Assembly: GCA_905250115.1 (NCBI GenBank)
Contig: CAJNOI010000116.1
Coordinates: 30,993 to 94,992 of the forward strand
Length of the DNA stretch: 64,000 nt
Reading direction: 5' to 3'
From: Adineta steineri
Lineage: Eukaryota > Rotifera > Eurotatoria > Adinetida > Adinetidae
A model generated the notes under the pieces. The model was not told the DNA's origin, made no database searches, and saw only the letters and a list, made by a program, of their open reading frames with translations. This document shows positions 1-12,000 of this stretch, one piece after another. Made by a program: the position numbers and the translations under genes. The first letter of the stretch is position 1. Each line of letters starts with the position of its first letter.

Positions 1-927
1 TCATCATTATTTTACATTGGTAACAAATTTTAAAACTATCATTGTTGCGTTTCACAAAAGCAAACTTCTTGAAGTGTTTTTTTAAGATGCGCCGTGAAAA
101 ACTCTACATGATAGTACGACTTCTCACCATAATAAAAAAAGGTTTGGAAGAAGAATAGAAATAATAGATTTTTTTAATATTTATTATCAATATTCTAACA
201 AAATGGTAACAATAAAATTATTCAACTTCTTTATAATAAACATGAGAAACGTTGAAAAAAAGAGATTTTTCTGACAATGAACGTTGGGAATAAAGTGGTT
301 TGTCATTCTATAAATTATCAGCTAATCAAAAGATTTCGTCGATTTAATCAGACACTTTTTTTTCAGTCTTCATCCTGTAAATTATTTTTGTGTTTGTTGT
401 CTTTTTACTTTGTCACCTATAATATCAATTTGTTTGAGGTATATATTATGACTGAAATAAATTTAACTGCATAAATTTAACTATAAATACATTCAGAGTG
501 AATATAATACTGATTCACATCTCACTCGTTTCTTTTTTATTGATTTAGTAAGAAATAAGTAAGTTTTTTCACAATATGCCTTGATGTTTTGTCGAGACTA
601 TCATTTGTTTTATAGAATTATGCACCTAACAAGAACATAAAAAATATTTACTTTAGAACGATTATTCATACGTTACCATTCGAATATATGTGGTTGGGAG
701 CAACGAATGATTAATATTCTCCACATTTGTATTTATATCAGCTCAGTTATACAAATAATGATCTGTCTTTTATTAATCGTGGCTCTCTTTCAATAACTGC
801 CATATATTATAAATTCGAGATGTTACTACAACTCATATATTATTTGGTGAATGATTAAATAGCTCGATTACATATTAAAAAATTCTGATTCAGTTCACAA
901 AAGAAAATATCATTCTGTCTATATCGA
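1..927. other. Intergenic, no gene recognised
   Basis: AT-rich sequence. Short open frames here have no domain, no supporting splice sites and no biased codon use. Nothing else is seen. Confidence 0.5.
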
Positions 928-2805
928 TTAATAAAGCTCAGCACTATTGAGATAACCACCATTGGTGCATCCACCAGTAACTAATATTTCTCCATTTGTT
1001 AATATGGATGCTGTGTAATATTCTCGTGCGATACTCATGTTTGCTGTAGTTGTCCATGTGCCTGTTGATGGATTATACAATTCAGCACTATTGAGAACAC
1101 CAGCGCTGTTCTCTCCTCCAGTAACTAATACTGATCCATCTGCTAATGTGGCTGCTGTGTGACTAGATCGTGCGGCATTCATACTTCCAGTGGTTGTCCA
1201 AGTGTCTGTTGATGGATTGTACAATTCAGCACTATTGAGATAACCACCGTTGTATCCACCGGCAACTAATACAGATCCATCTGCCAACGTGGATGCTGTG
1301 TAATATCCTCGTGTGACACTCATGTTTCCTGTGATTGTCCAAGTGCCTCTTATTGGATCGTATAACTCAGCACTATTGAGATAACTACTGGAGTTACCTC
1401 CACCAGCAACTAATACAAATCCATTTGCTAATGTGGATGCTGTGTGATATTCTCGTGCGATACTCATGTTTCCTGTAGTTGTCCAAGTGCCTGTTAACGG
1501 ATTGTACAATTCAGCACTATTAAGATAACCACCATTACCCTGTCCGCCTACAAATAATACTGATCCATTTGCTAATATGGTTGCTGTGTGAGCATATCGT
1601 GCGATATTCATGTGTCCCGTGGTTGTCCAATTGCTTGTTGATAGATTGTACAATTCAGCAATATCGATCGCAACAGCGCTGTTGGCTCCCCCAGCAACTA
1701 ATACTAATCCATTTGCTAATGTAGATGCTGTGTGCTTTTGTCGTACGGCACTCATGCTTCCTACCATTGTCCAGGTGCCTGATGATGGATTGTACACTTC
1801 AGCATTACTGAGAAAAGTATCAATGTTGTTCCATCCACCAGCAACTAATACTGATCCATTTGCTAATGTGGATGCTGTGTGCCAATTTCGTCTAACACTC
1901 ATATTTCCTGTCATTGTCCATTCTAGATAAGGCAGAAAAGTGAGAAAAAATGTTGTTCTGAAGATGACTTCCAATCTCTCATGTGCATAAGTTTTCTATC
2001 TATTGATCACAAATTAAATGATCTGAAATCTTCAATAACTTCTCTTGGTTTTCATAATTAAGATAAGATTCCCTATAAAATGTTAAACTAATTCACTGAT
2101 ATTTTTCGAGTCTCATCGATGTTACGAACTATGATGTCGATGGAAGGTGTTTTTCTCGAGTTTGACGTTTACATTTTATATTACTGCAATATTTTTTTTT
2201 GAATTACCCAACTCTATACAAATGCGACCTAAAACATGAGATTCGATGTTGATATACATGCCTTATGCCGATATTATATTAATGAGCTCTATCACACGAA
2301 AATCTTTTTACCAACAATATCTTCGTCTGATACTGCTAGACAACAAGAATATTCAATACTTAAATGAGTTTAGATCAAAAAGATTGGTGATCTACGCAAA
2401 GATATGTGCAATATCTTTGTCAAGATGGCTTTAGTTCTCGATAATGTTAAATTATTTCTGAAGAAGAAAATAATTTTTATCTCTCAGTGATATATTTTCT
2501 TGTAAATATGTTGTATTTATACTGACCCGGTGGGAATCGTGTTCCACTAATAACATACATACTAGTAGCATCGACATCAGCCAATATATTTCCATTTTGG
2601 TTCAACATATTATCAAATAATTCACAATTAGAAGTTGATTGATGAAAAGTTGCTGCTGTGCATTGACTATGTCCTAAACAGGCGAATTGACAATTTCTAA
2701 TGTCTGTTGTAATAACGCTAATGAATGGTAAACAAGTTGTATTTGCACAGTGAAATTTAGAATCATGTATTAAAGACATTTGCTCTGATCGTATATCTTC
2801 TCCGA
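928..2805 (-). CDS. PAN/Apple domain plus seven kelch repeats (probably secreted)
   Basis: Two exons can be read. Exon 2805..2527 encodes a PAN/Apple-like domain with paired cysteines and the motif FACLGHSQC. Exon 1922..928 encodes seven kelch blades of 47-49 residues, each with HTAS.LA.GSVLVAGG and SAELYNP. The PAN exon ends in phase 1 at a GTCAGT donor. The kelch exon opens in phase 1 after a TCTAG acceptor, so the 604-nt intron (2526..1923) joins them in frame. Seven blades would complete a beta-propeller. The protein stops directly after the last SAELY. A first exon with a signal peptide is expected upstream of 2805 but was not found, so the 5' end is incomplete. The ligand is unknown; PAN and kelch folds commonly bind protein or sugar. 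The two halves could instead be separate or decaying genes. Confidence 0.65.
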
Positions 2806-2811
2806 CTATTT

Positions 2812-4150
2812 ATGTAATAATCAAAAATAAAAGCCATAAATAAACTCTTGTTGAAGCCGTCAACCATAAGATTCTACGTTGATCAAATGAATTCTTTTTC
2901 TTCTTTCTTTTCAGTGGGTAGTGCATAGCTTTTTCCCAGGATGTATTTCATCGATCGAACGGAAAAACAGTCCTGATGTCTTTTTCCCAGAATTCATTTC
3001 ATCAATTTGATCAAAAACAAAATTTATTTATTCCGAAAGATGATTTTTCTACGCGTGTAAATGTTATTGGAAGGCAAATATATTTATAAATAGCACTTTT
3101 TGCCTTATATAAAAGATAAAAAAACATAAAGAACGATCAATCTAACAAAAGTGAATTTGAAAAGAAAATATAATTAACATTTAGTTGGAAATGATTTTTT
3201 TTTAAATCTATCTCATCTTGAGGGTGTGAGCATGTCTATCTTCTCTGAATTCCCACCCACATTCATCCTCAAGATTTATATTTATGTAGAATAGTTTTAA
3301 CATCCTATTTATTACGTAAATTAAAACAAACAGTATTTTTTTGTATTCCAAAGTTGGTTAAATATTGATTTATCATAACAAAACATTCTAATGTACTTTT
3401 TTCAATGAAATATAGTTCCTTGAGTAAATGTTTTCCTTATTTTTCTTTTATTTATTGTATGTTGCTATGGTGTTTTATGTATGCGGAACAAGAAACAGAG
3501 AACTTGTAAAATCATAATAATGTAAACTACGTTGTTTCACAAAAAGAAAATTGCATCTGAATAAAACAATGATGGAAACAAAAAGTTAACTTTTTCTCAA
3601 TAGAAAACAGAATCTTCATGATTACACGTCTTTTCTTTCTCCTAATATTTTGCTGAAGAAAAGTAGGGGAAATATTCTTTCAATATATTCATCAATACAA
3701 TGTTATTTAACCCGCATAAGAAATAAAACTAGAACTATTCAATTCATAAATATCTAATCCTTTATTAAAATATTTCAAACATGATAGATCAAGAACAGTA
3801 AAACAGTATATTGATTTGTCTTCTAAAGGGAAGAAATTCTCGTCGAATACCAGTGTTTCTAATAAGTCTACAATGAGCCACCATTTTTCATTCATTTTTA
3901 TAATAAATATAACTTGAACAAATATCGGTTATTCGGGGAGTTTTAACAGATCGATTACATAAACGGTTAATCGACAGTATTTAACATTTCAACGACATGC
4001 TTATGACATTGAATTAAACTTTCTTCCATATCAATGCTGCCAGAATGCGTTCTCAGGACTTGTTTCATGTGATTATTAAAAAATCAGTTCGAATTTTATT
4101 GTATGCTCACCATAAAATCTATACTTTTCAAAAGGAATGATCGAATAATT
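2812..4150. other. Intergenic with one telomere-like hairpin
   Basis: No gene is supported. Short frames lack domains. The only structured element seen is the hairpin at 3214-3276. Confidence 0.45.
3214..3276. repeat. Telomere-like hairpin element
   Basis: Left half CTTGAGGGTGTGAG, right half CCCACCCACATTCATCCTC followed by AAGA. The halves are imperfect inverted complements built on GTGTGGG-like units and bounded by CTTGAGG/CCTCAAG. Same family as the elements listed below. Confidence 0.7.
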
Positions 4151-4159
4151 TGAAACACC

Positions 4160-5400
4160 GTTTTAAACGCTAACATGTCTATAATATTTTTGCAATATTT
4201 TTGTAATTATTTGATCGACTTGTAATTTTTTAAAATATGCGTGATAAGCTTCGTATCTCAAACACCATTGTCGAATTGGTGGGCCAAAATCTTTGGTATC
4301 ATTTTGTTTGAAATATGTTTTAGCATCGAATAATGAAAAGCAATACATAGGTCTTGTAGAATAGGTAACCATTGTTTTCGAAATAGTAATGATAAAACAA
4401 GATCAATAATGTCTCATAATTGTTTATAAATACAATAAATGATGGAGTATTGCACGTAATATCATGAAGAATCATTGGAAATAGTTTGAATAAGCATAGT
4501 TTCTGAGTAGCTGTGGTAGCGATTCGATCATTTTGTAAATGCTTGACTCGAATAAGTGGTGGCCGATTGCAAATATGCATATTTCCATACTGAGAATGTT
4601 TCATACGTTGTTGAATTCCAACTTGAAAAATAAGAACAGAATGAAATACATGTATTATATCGTATTTTTCCAGATAAAAATTTCTTGTTCTAAAAAGAAT
4701 CAATTAGTTAAAGAAAATACGATCATTATTTTATCAATTAATAATTTCAATAAGTAAAGAATTCTATATGAACAAAAAATATATCAATTGTATGAATATT
4801 TTCTCATAATACACTAACTCATAATATAAATAAACATGAATTAATCTTTATCGAAGTCGAAATCAACAGACTAAATAAACTTAGTGTTTGTCAGCCTAAG
4901 AACTCCTGCGATACTCTCTTAATATTTAGCTTATCAGAATCGAAAGCAGAAAGCTAACTTATAATATCGTTGCTAAACACATTTCATTTAATGTGTTTAA
5001 AATGCATTACTAATTAAAAAAAACTTAAAGTAATTTACATTTAATATGCTTATCGAGGTCAGTTATTTACCATATGTTATAAGACGGATGAGAGATGCTT
5101 GTTTGAGAAGAGCCATGATAACGATTGGGCATATCATTTCAATTAAATCATGCATGAGATCTGCTAGAAGAGCTGCCGTTGAATGTCAACTAACTAAATC
5201 ATTTCTTGGACTTTGATCGATGATGTCCATTAAAGGAGATTTGTTAGAACTATTAATTCTTTTTTGAACTATGTATATCAACATATGTGATGTAACATCT
5301 TCTACAAAAATATCCACTGTTGAAGCATCATTGAAAACCTCCGATCTCGTGTGCTGCTAGATTATCAGCAACTAACGTTGAAAGGGAGAACCTCAAATGA
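4160..5400 (-). pseudogene. Decayed gene of a large uncharacterised invertebrate family
   Basis: Disconnected peptide fragments lie in order along the minus strand: LVADNLAAHEIGGF near 5350, RPPLIRVKHLQND and PSFIVFINNYE between 4580 and 4400, then FGPPIRQWCLRYEAYHAYF near 4290-4235. From memory, these resemble conserved blocks of an uncharacterised, DUF4218-like, possibly transposon-derived family. Frames change and stop codons intervene between blocks, so no intact product is possible. The family assignment rests on recall of the motifs and is not certain. Confidence 0.4.
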
Positions 5401-6070
5401 ATGCCATTAATCAAACATCTTTCGAGCTGAACTATTAACAAGAGCTTCAAAGAATCGTTCAGCTTCGAGGTTTTCCTGAAAAAGAAAATATGTTCACAAT
5501 TGTAAGTTTATTCTAAGGGGTGAATGTTATATTCATCTTATACTCACCCTCAAGTATAACTGGATCATCTAAAGGCCAGAAAATACAGCGACCAACTACA
5601 GGGTCAAAAGAGAGACCGATCTTTATTCCAGTAATCATATTTGAAACGATATCACCTGTAGAACATCCCTAACGAAGAATAAAATAAGCAGTTTTTTTAA
5701 AGTATGATACTAACGACAACAACTTACAATAATATTTCATTTAGAACGCTTGACTAATATAGATCGATTTACTAATTGTCGTACATACGCATGAGAAACA
5801 TGATCGAATAGTATCATAATAAGTCCTGAATAAAGACATAACAAATTATTTATTAATTGAAAAAATGATCAAACCTCGACAGTTCATTTCTGCAGAACAT
5901 CTATTCACATTAAAAGACAAAAACTAATATCAGCTTCATCACATATGACCGTTTTGTAGCAGTCATCTAATCCAGACATTAAACCTCTACGAGACATTTC
6001 ATCGAAAGTATTATTTATTTGGCGATCAACAGCAATTTGCACTTGAGACTGAAATTTCGTCGGCCGATAT
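5400..6070 (-). pseudogene. Decayed gene fragment, DUF3987-like
   Basis: Minus-strand exon-like pieces. One at ~6060-5940 contains GLDDCYKTVICDEADIS. One at ~5650-5560 contains DPVVGRCIFWPLDDP. One at ~5475-5405 contains ENLEAERFFEALVNSSARK. Plausible GT/AG borders separate them, but stop codons and a lost start mean the gene is broken. The DEAD-containing segment and the ARK-containing end resemble DUF3987 proteins, which is a weak assignment. It lies directly upstream of, and on the same strand as, the decayed gene at 4160-5400. Confidence 0.35.
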
Positions 6071-6074
6071 TAAA

Positions 6075-7416
6075 ACTAAGGTTTACATATATCTCTTAAT
6101 AATTTGATAAGTTCTGATTTGCCATAAACTAAAATTTATATTTACATGATCGAGCAACAAGAATATTGTACAGATTTGTAGGAATTTTCTAATTCTTGAG
6201 TAAATATGATACCTGGTTAGAATTTCAGTTGACTGGCATTGACAATATTACGATTCATGTAAGTCATTCTATTATAATCAATGAATTATATTTTATAAAA
6301 CGACAATAAGTAATACTGAAAACTATTGATTTATAATATTTTTCTTTATGATCGATATCTAACATGATATCATCGAAATAAGTACCAATCAGAAACTGTT
6401 TCATATATTTTTGGACGTTCTTGCACGCGTAAGTTTTTTAAGTGAAAGTGTGAGTGTGTGTGTGTATGTGGATGTTGAATACATCACGTACTCACACTCA
6501 CACCCACACCCTCACCCACGTGGCATTTGTTCGAAATGTATTTAAACGAATTGACCAAAAGACGAAAAGTCTAACGCCCATTCAAAAGGAAGAAAAAAAA
6601 CGTTCAATATATAGAGTGCACATGTTCTCACGGACCTCGACAGCAATTTGATAATACATGATAAAAAAATTTAAAGATATGATGTGAACAAAAGTGCAAA
6701 AACATTTTTTCCTACTTGTTTGAGATCTATTGATTTTACTATATAAAGCTAGAGATAATAGAGTGCAAATAGTATAGATCGGTAGAGTAAGAGATGCTGT
6801 GTCCTACCACACTAAAATAAGAAACTTTCATTGTTTCGCCGAAATACAGCAAATCATGAAAAGCTACTAAAATTAATATAATCAATCTGTACTATGTATT
6901 TATGCAATAAAACTTTCAATATTACCTATTTTATAAACGATATAAAATAGGGTTCAAAACTTTCGGTCAACCCTAAGTATTTATATTTGTAAACTACAGC
7001 TAGTAAAATTTTGAAATCTGAATTGTTTTTATTTCCATACGTCATTATTCTCAATTTTGTGTCTTATTATTTCTTTTGTTTTTTTTCTGTAACGAAATTC
7101 ATTTGTCTACATGTATTGGACTTATTTTTATTGTAAAGCATTTCTGAGAACACTATACAAAGCTATTTTGTGAAATTTTGTGTGTTTATATTTTTATTTC
7201 GAAAAAATAAATGAGAAAAGCACAATAAATAGCGCTGTAGCACAATATGAATAATGACTCAGTTCATAATCATTGGTTGATCGAATTTACGCGGTTGAAA
7301 TTTTAATCAATAGAATTGCAGCAAAATACAACGATGACGGACATTACATATATGTATCGACACACTATGACAGTGTCGAAACGTGACTCATCTTCTTGCG
7401 TGACACAAATTGTGTT
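6075..7416. other. Intergenic with one telomere-like hairpin
   Basis: No gene is supported. It holds the GT-rich hairpin at 6442-6522 and otherwise featureless AT-rich DNA up to the hAT insertion site. Confidence 0.45.
6442..6522. repeat. Telomere-like hairpin element
   Basis: Left half GTGTGAGTGTGTGTG; right half CACTCACACCCACACCCTC. The halves are inverted complements around a ~25-bp spacer. Confidence 0.65.
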
Positions 7417-7424
7417 GACACATG

Positions 7425-7764
7425 CAGGGGCGGCGGAGCGTCATCAGCCTAAGTGAGGCTCACAATATTTTTTTCTACTTTGAATTTTTAATAAAACATG
7501 AAGTTAAAATATAAGTCATCTTTTTATTATACCTCAGTAAAAACTACAACGGTCATCGTGAAAATAAAAATATATAAAAAATAGGTGAACCGCATTATAA
7601 GATAGATATGTCAGAACATATATCTGATTATGTTAGATGCCGAAAATAACAACTTCTAATAATAAAAGATAATATTTAATCCGAAAATAACTGAGGCTGA
7701 GCCTCAAGAGCTGAAAACTAAGTGAGGCTTAAGCCTCTTGAGCCTCCACGCTCCGCCGCCACTG
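7425..7764. mobile_element. Non-autonomous hAT-type MITE, 340 bp
   Basis: Terminal inverted repeats CAGGGGCGGCGGAGCGT (left) and its near complement ending CCGCCGCCACTG (right). A perfect 8-bp target duplication, GACACATG, lies at 7417-7424 and 7765-7772. The 8-bp duplication and the CAGNGGCGG terminus are typical of hAT elements. Subterminal GAGGCT/AGCCTC repeats are present. There is no transposase frame inside, so it depends on an enzyme made elsewhere. Confidence 0.88.
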
Positions 7765-7856
7765 GACACATGTGTCGCTAGCGTGTCCTATCGACATGGG
7801 GACGAACAATGTTGGTATTGTCCATTGTCCATGTGGGAGAAATGTTTGTAGAGTTG

Positions 7857-8341
7857 TTTGCTCGCAAAAAGTTATAAGACTGTGCCTTTGCAGTGATACT
7901 TGCGCTGCTATATACTCATCGAACATCGTCATCTGGTGTGTTTCTCACACTGATATTCGCTTATTCATAAGTTGGAAAGTAGGAAGTAAGTAAGTGAGGA
8001 AGAGAGAAGTGACTCATGATGACACAAAATATTCGTCACTGAATTTAGGTACATTCCACTTTGAGTGTAGGTACGAGTTTGAGTTTGGGTGTGAGTGAGA
8101 GACCGAGTATATGTCCACATTCACACCCACACCCAAAGTGGAATGTACCTAAATTCAAAGACGAATATCTTATATCAATATGAGTGTTTTTTCTTAGCCT
8201 CGCTTACTTCCTTTCTACCTTCCAACTTATAGACAAACGGATATGGACGTGAGAAACACACCAGGCGACGATACCTGATGAGTGTATAACAGCGCTAGTA
8301 CCACTGCAAAGGCGGTCTTACAAATTTTTGCAAGCAATCTA
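7857..8341. repeat. Foldback: ~206-bp inverted arms around a telomere-like loop
   Basis: Arm 7857-8062 is matched in inverse orientation by 8135-8341. The innermost 22 bp (8041-8062 and 8135-8156) pair perfectly. Farther out, long shared stretches such as CTGGTGTGTTTCTCAC and the CATAAGTTGGAA/TATAAGTTGGAA pair persist with scattered mismatches. The 72-bp loop contains GGGTGTGAGTGAG and CACACCCACACCC, itself a telomere-like hairpin. No coding capacity was recognised. Confidence 0.85.
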
Positions 8342-8347
8342 ATTTTT

Positions 8348-8443
8348 AAAGGGTATGGGTGTAGATGTGGATGCGAATGTGGATGTGGGTGTGGGTGAGG
8401 ATATTTGTTTTACTGACGCACTCACACCAACCCACATCCTCAA
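8348..8443. repeat. Telomere-like hairpin element
   Basis: Left half holds GGATGTGGGTGTGGGTGAGG, close to pure TGTGGG units. Right half is CTCACACCAACCCACATCC then TCAAA. It directly follows the foldback. Confidence 0.7.
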
Positions 8444-8449
8444 AATGAT

Positions 8450-9035
8450 TTTCATTAACTTTTTATGCAGATATATAATGCCGCCAGATGAGTCTCTTAT
8501 GAGATCAAAACATGTCTTCAGTATCATTTCGAAAGGCTCATGTGAATTTTTTATAGAAAATATATCCAATTCTTTGTTTCGTTATATCTCACCACTTGTG
8601 CTCGATTTTATTACAGAAAATAAAACAATATGAAAAGCACACAATAGACAGACAAACAAGAAGAAATGTGGATAATGTTGCAAAGAATATAGTCTACATA
8701 AAGTTGACATAGCTTCTTCTAATCTTTATCACTCAGTCTAATAGTCACATCAACTATTACACAGCATTTCTTCATGAGTTTCTATTATCTGTAACTAATA
8801 GAAGTACAGAATAGCAATCATTTTCTGTGTTTGCACCATTCATTATCATTCAACATGTTGTTATTTCAATTGATGATCATCCACAGCGAGCTATAAGTAA
8901 GTATTGAATGTCGTTTTCCAAACATGATTTTCAAGAACAATATTATATCGATTAATTCATCAGGAGAAGCAAACAAATAAATAATGTCTTTCGTTTTTAT
9001 TATAATAGTCATGCCATTGAAACTGAATGGATTGA
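8450..9035. other. Intergenic / 3' flank of the NHL-7TM gene
   Basis: No gene recognised. This is the region downstream of the receptor's stop codon. Only AT-rich sequence is seen. Confidence 0.4.
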
Positions 9036-12000
9036 TTAGGGAGGAGTACGCTTTCGAGTACAAATAAACGATTGTTTAAACGCTTTCATATACAATTCTG
9101 AAGGAATGACAAAGATAAGAAAAATTAGCGTCGAAGGAGTAAAAGAAATGAAATATGCTCCAAGATACAACCACAAATTCTCAGATGTTTTTGCACAACC
9201 AGGAAGTAATGAAATGATGAGACGAGGTATTGATAAAATGAGTAAAACTATTGGACTAATGATCAATTGTTTATGCTGCCTAAATTGTTCTTGAATATGT
9301 TCTTTAAAGCTTTGGTTAGTTCGTGCCATTGATCGCTGCTGAGCACCTCCAAATATGATGAACAATGCAGAAAAAAGGTTAACAACAAATGGGCCAACAA
9401 GATGAAAAAATAGAACACCTGTATTGTAATCTTGAATAGAAGGAGAATAACGAGTAATGCATGATACATATCGCTTGATTGTGTCTTCATTAGTCTTATT
9501 CGTATCTATCGTATCTAGTCTTGTTTCATAAATGAACAATCTGCGAAATGCGAGCTCGTGAATAAGAGTACCAAGAATGCAGAATGGTAAAATAAGAATT
9601 GTCCGTCGAGCAATGGACTTACTCTTTTTTTTATTAAATTTTACTCCTTTAAAAATAAGTACTGCTCGTTCAACTGCTACACAAGCATTAAGCCAACCAT
9701 CCAAGTAGAGAAAAAGTTTTAGAATCGGTTCAACAGATGCACAACCTCCACGAAGAACAGAGAGACTAGTGGACACATTGATATAAGTAAGAACAACAAA
9801 CCAGAATTTAATTATGAGCATACTAATTGTCAAAAGAGAAGTAATCGATGATGTCAGTAGATACATTCCACAGCCAACTTTTTGAGAATCTTTATGTTGA
9901 AATGTAATAAAAGAGAGAACACTATTGATTAATCCTGCGATGAACATAATTATTGTTATACCCGCACTTATCTGAATCGAAAATGATTGATTATTCAACA
10001 TTATGTTCGGTTGAAGTTCATCACGTAAAATATCATCGAGTGTTAAACCAATTCCTTTGATGTAAAAGTTGCATTGATTACCGATCACACAACTACTTTG
10101 TTCTGGACCTAAAATATTGAATTATATTTTAATAAGAGAATAATGAAGAAATTCAGTTGTTTAGACAATTAAAATATTCAGTTTTGGTAATTTACTTGTT
10201 TCTCAAGTAAAGATTTTTCAATGTACCGAAATATGTGTATTTTTTACACAGACATAACAACGTTTTCAATACTTTTTTCAGCCTCTCAAGGTCATTGATA
10301 AATTATTGAAAGCGACCTATTCTTTCACTACTGATTTCTACAAATAGAAAAATTATGGAACAAAGCTTGACTTTTCCAAGATGTCGAGCCTTCGAAAAAT
10401 CCATAACCATAAAGATTTAAAAAGTTGTAGGTACCAACATTCAAAATATGCAAAATCTATCCAGAATTCATACTAATCAAATGTCTTTTCTAACAGATCA
10501 ATCAACTCAAAGATTCGAAAACTATTTAATTCTATATCTCGATAGACCTTTTTTCAAAACCTAAAATAATAATTACTCACTAATCAAAAAAATTATAAGA
10601 AATCTTCTTTTCACGTATTTTATGTCGTTATATATTTGTTACCAAATGAATTTTATAAATACTTACTGAAAGGACTAAGACTGACATTGTTTGGTCCAGA
10701 GATAAAAACAGAGAAGTTCCCAATTGTCTTAGGATCGTGTGTTGTCACAACTAATATATATCGAGTGTTGATCTCGAGATCAATGATTAATTTGAATTGT
10801 TCATCATTACATTTACCATCATGTGATAAAAGTAAATTTTCAGATGGTTTTAAAGGATTGAAATCATTTTTGTAGATATATCCATATGCATTAATATCAT
10901 TTTCACTCCAAATAACATACAAACCCGTTGTATTAACATGAATTTGTAATGTTTCATAATGACATTGTGGTACTTGACAATCTCGATAATATGTTGGACT
11001 ATCATCAGTTAATTTTGATGAATATTTTAATTGAATATTTACTGGAGTACCTATTCAATAGAATAAGTCAAATAATTCATAGAACTTCGATACTATTAAA
11101 AATTTCAGTCTTCCACAATCCATTCAAAAAATATTTATTGACTAATAAAAAAACAGAAGTAATTCAATGACGATTCGTTCATGAAACTATTGAATGACAT
11201 CGACAAAAGCGAAATCTTTGAGATTTTCTATGAAGAATTAATTTTACAAATAGAGATTAGTAAATATTTCAAATTCACATTCTCCAAGTGAGTATTCTGG
11301 AATAAGTATGCCACAGGAATCTAAGAGTACTGAGACACAGCAAGATACTTATGGTTTCCAAGCATCTGACTGTCAAATGTCTTCAAACATGTTACTGATT
11401 ATTCTTAGAACGTTTTTCATTCAATATTTCTGTAAATCGAGCAGTATTCATCTATTACGATAGTGTTAGGAAAATATAGAGTAACCATCCTGCTGAAAAA
11501 TGCTTTATTATTAGATAATATGAGTTCAGTACCTTTTCTAGATGCAGAATAAATGATGGAATTGAATTTAAAAGATATACTATATATTTTGTACGAATTA
11601 TTTCATATATAACACAAATATCTATAAACTTACTGAGACGATCGAGAACAACTTCATTTTCACCCAACACATTAATCCAAAAATCTCCACTTTCTTTTGA
11701 ACCAAATGTTGTCATAACGAATACATAAATCATGTCAACATCAAGATGAATATCAAGTTTAAACCGAATATCAGAATCATGAGCATACTCTTGATTGAGC
11801 AAATTTTCCCATGGATCAAGAGGGTTAAATTTGTTTTTGTAAATAGATCCATATGGATCAATGCTACCGCTACCACGAAAAGTGTAATAACCACTTTTGA
11901 TTACCTTCACTTCAATAGATTCATAGTAAAACTTTTCCCTCTGACAATCTCGATAATACATTTGGTTGTTCTTACTCAATGATGATGAATAGGTCTTTTG

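Noticed and set aside
1610-1930. Plus-strand frame over the kelch gene
   Set aside because: Shadow of the repeated minus-strand kelch coding sequence.
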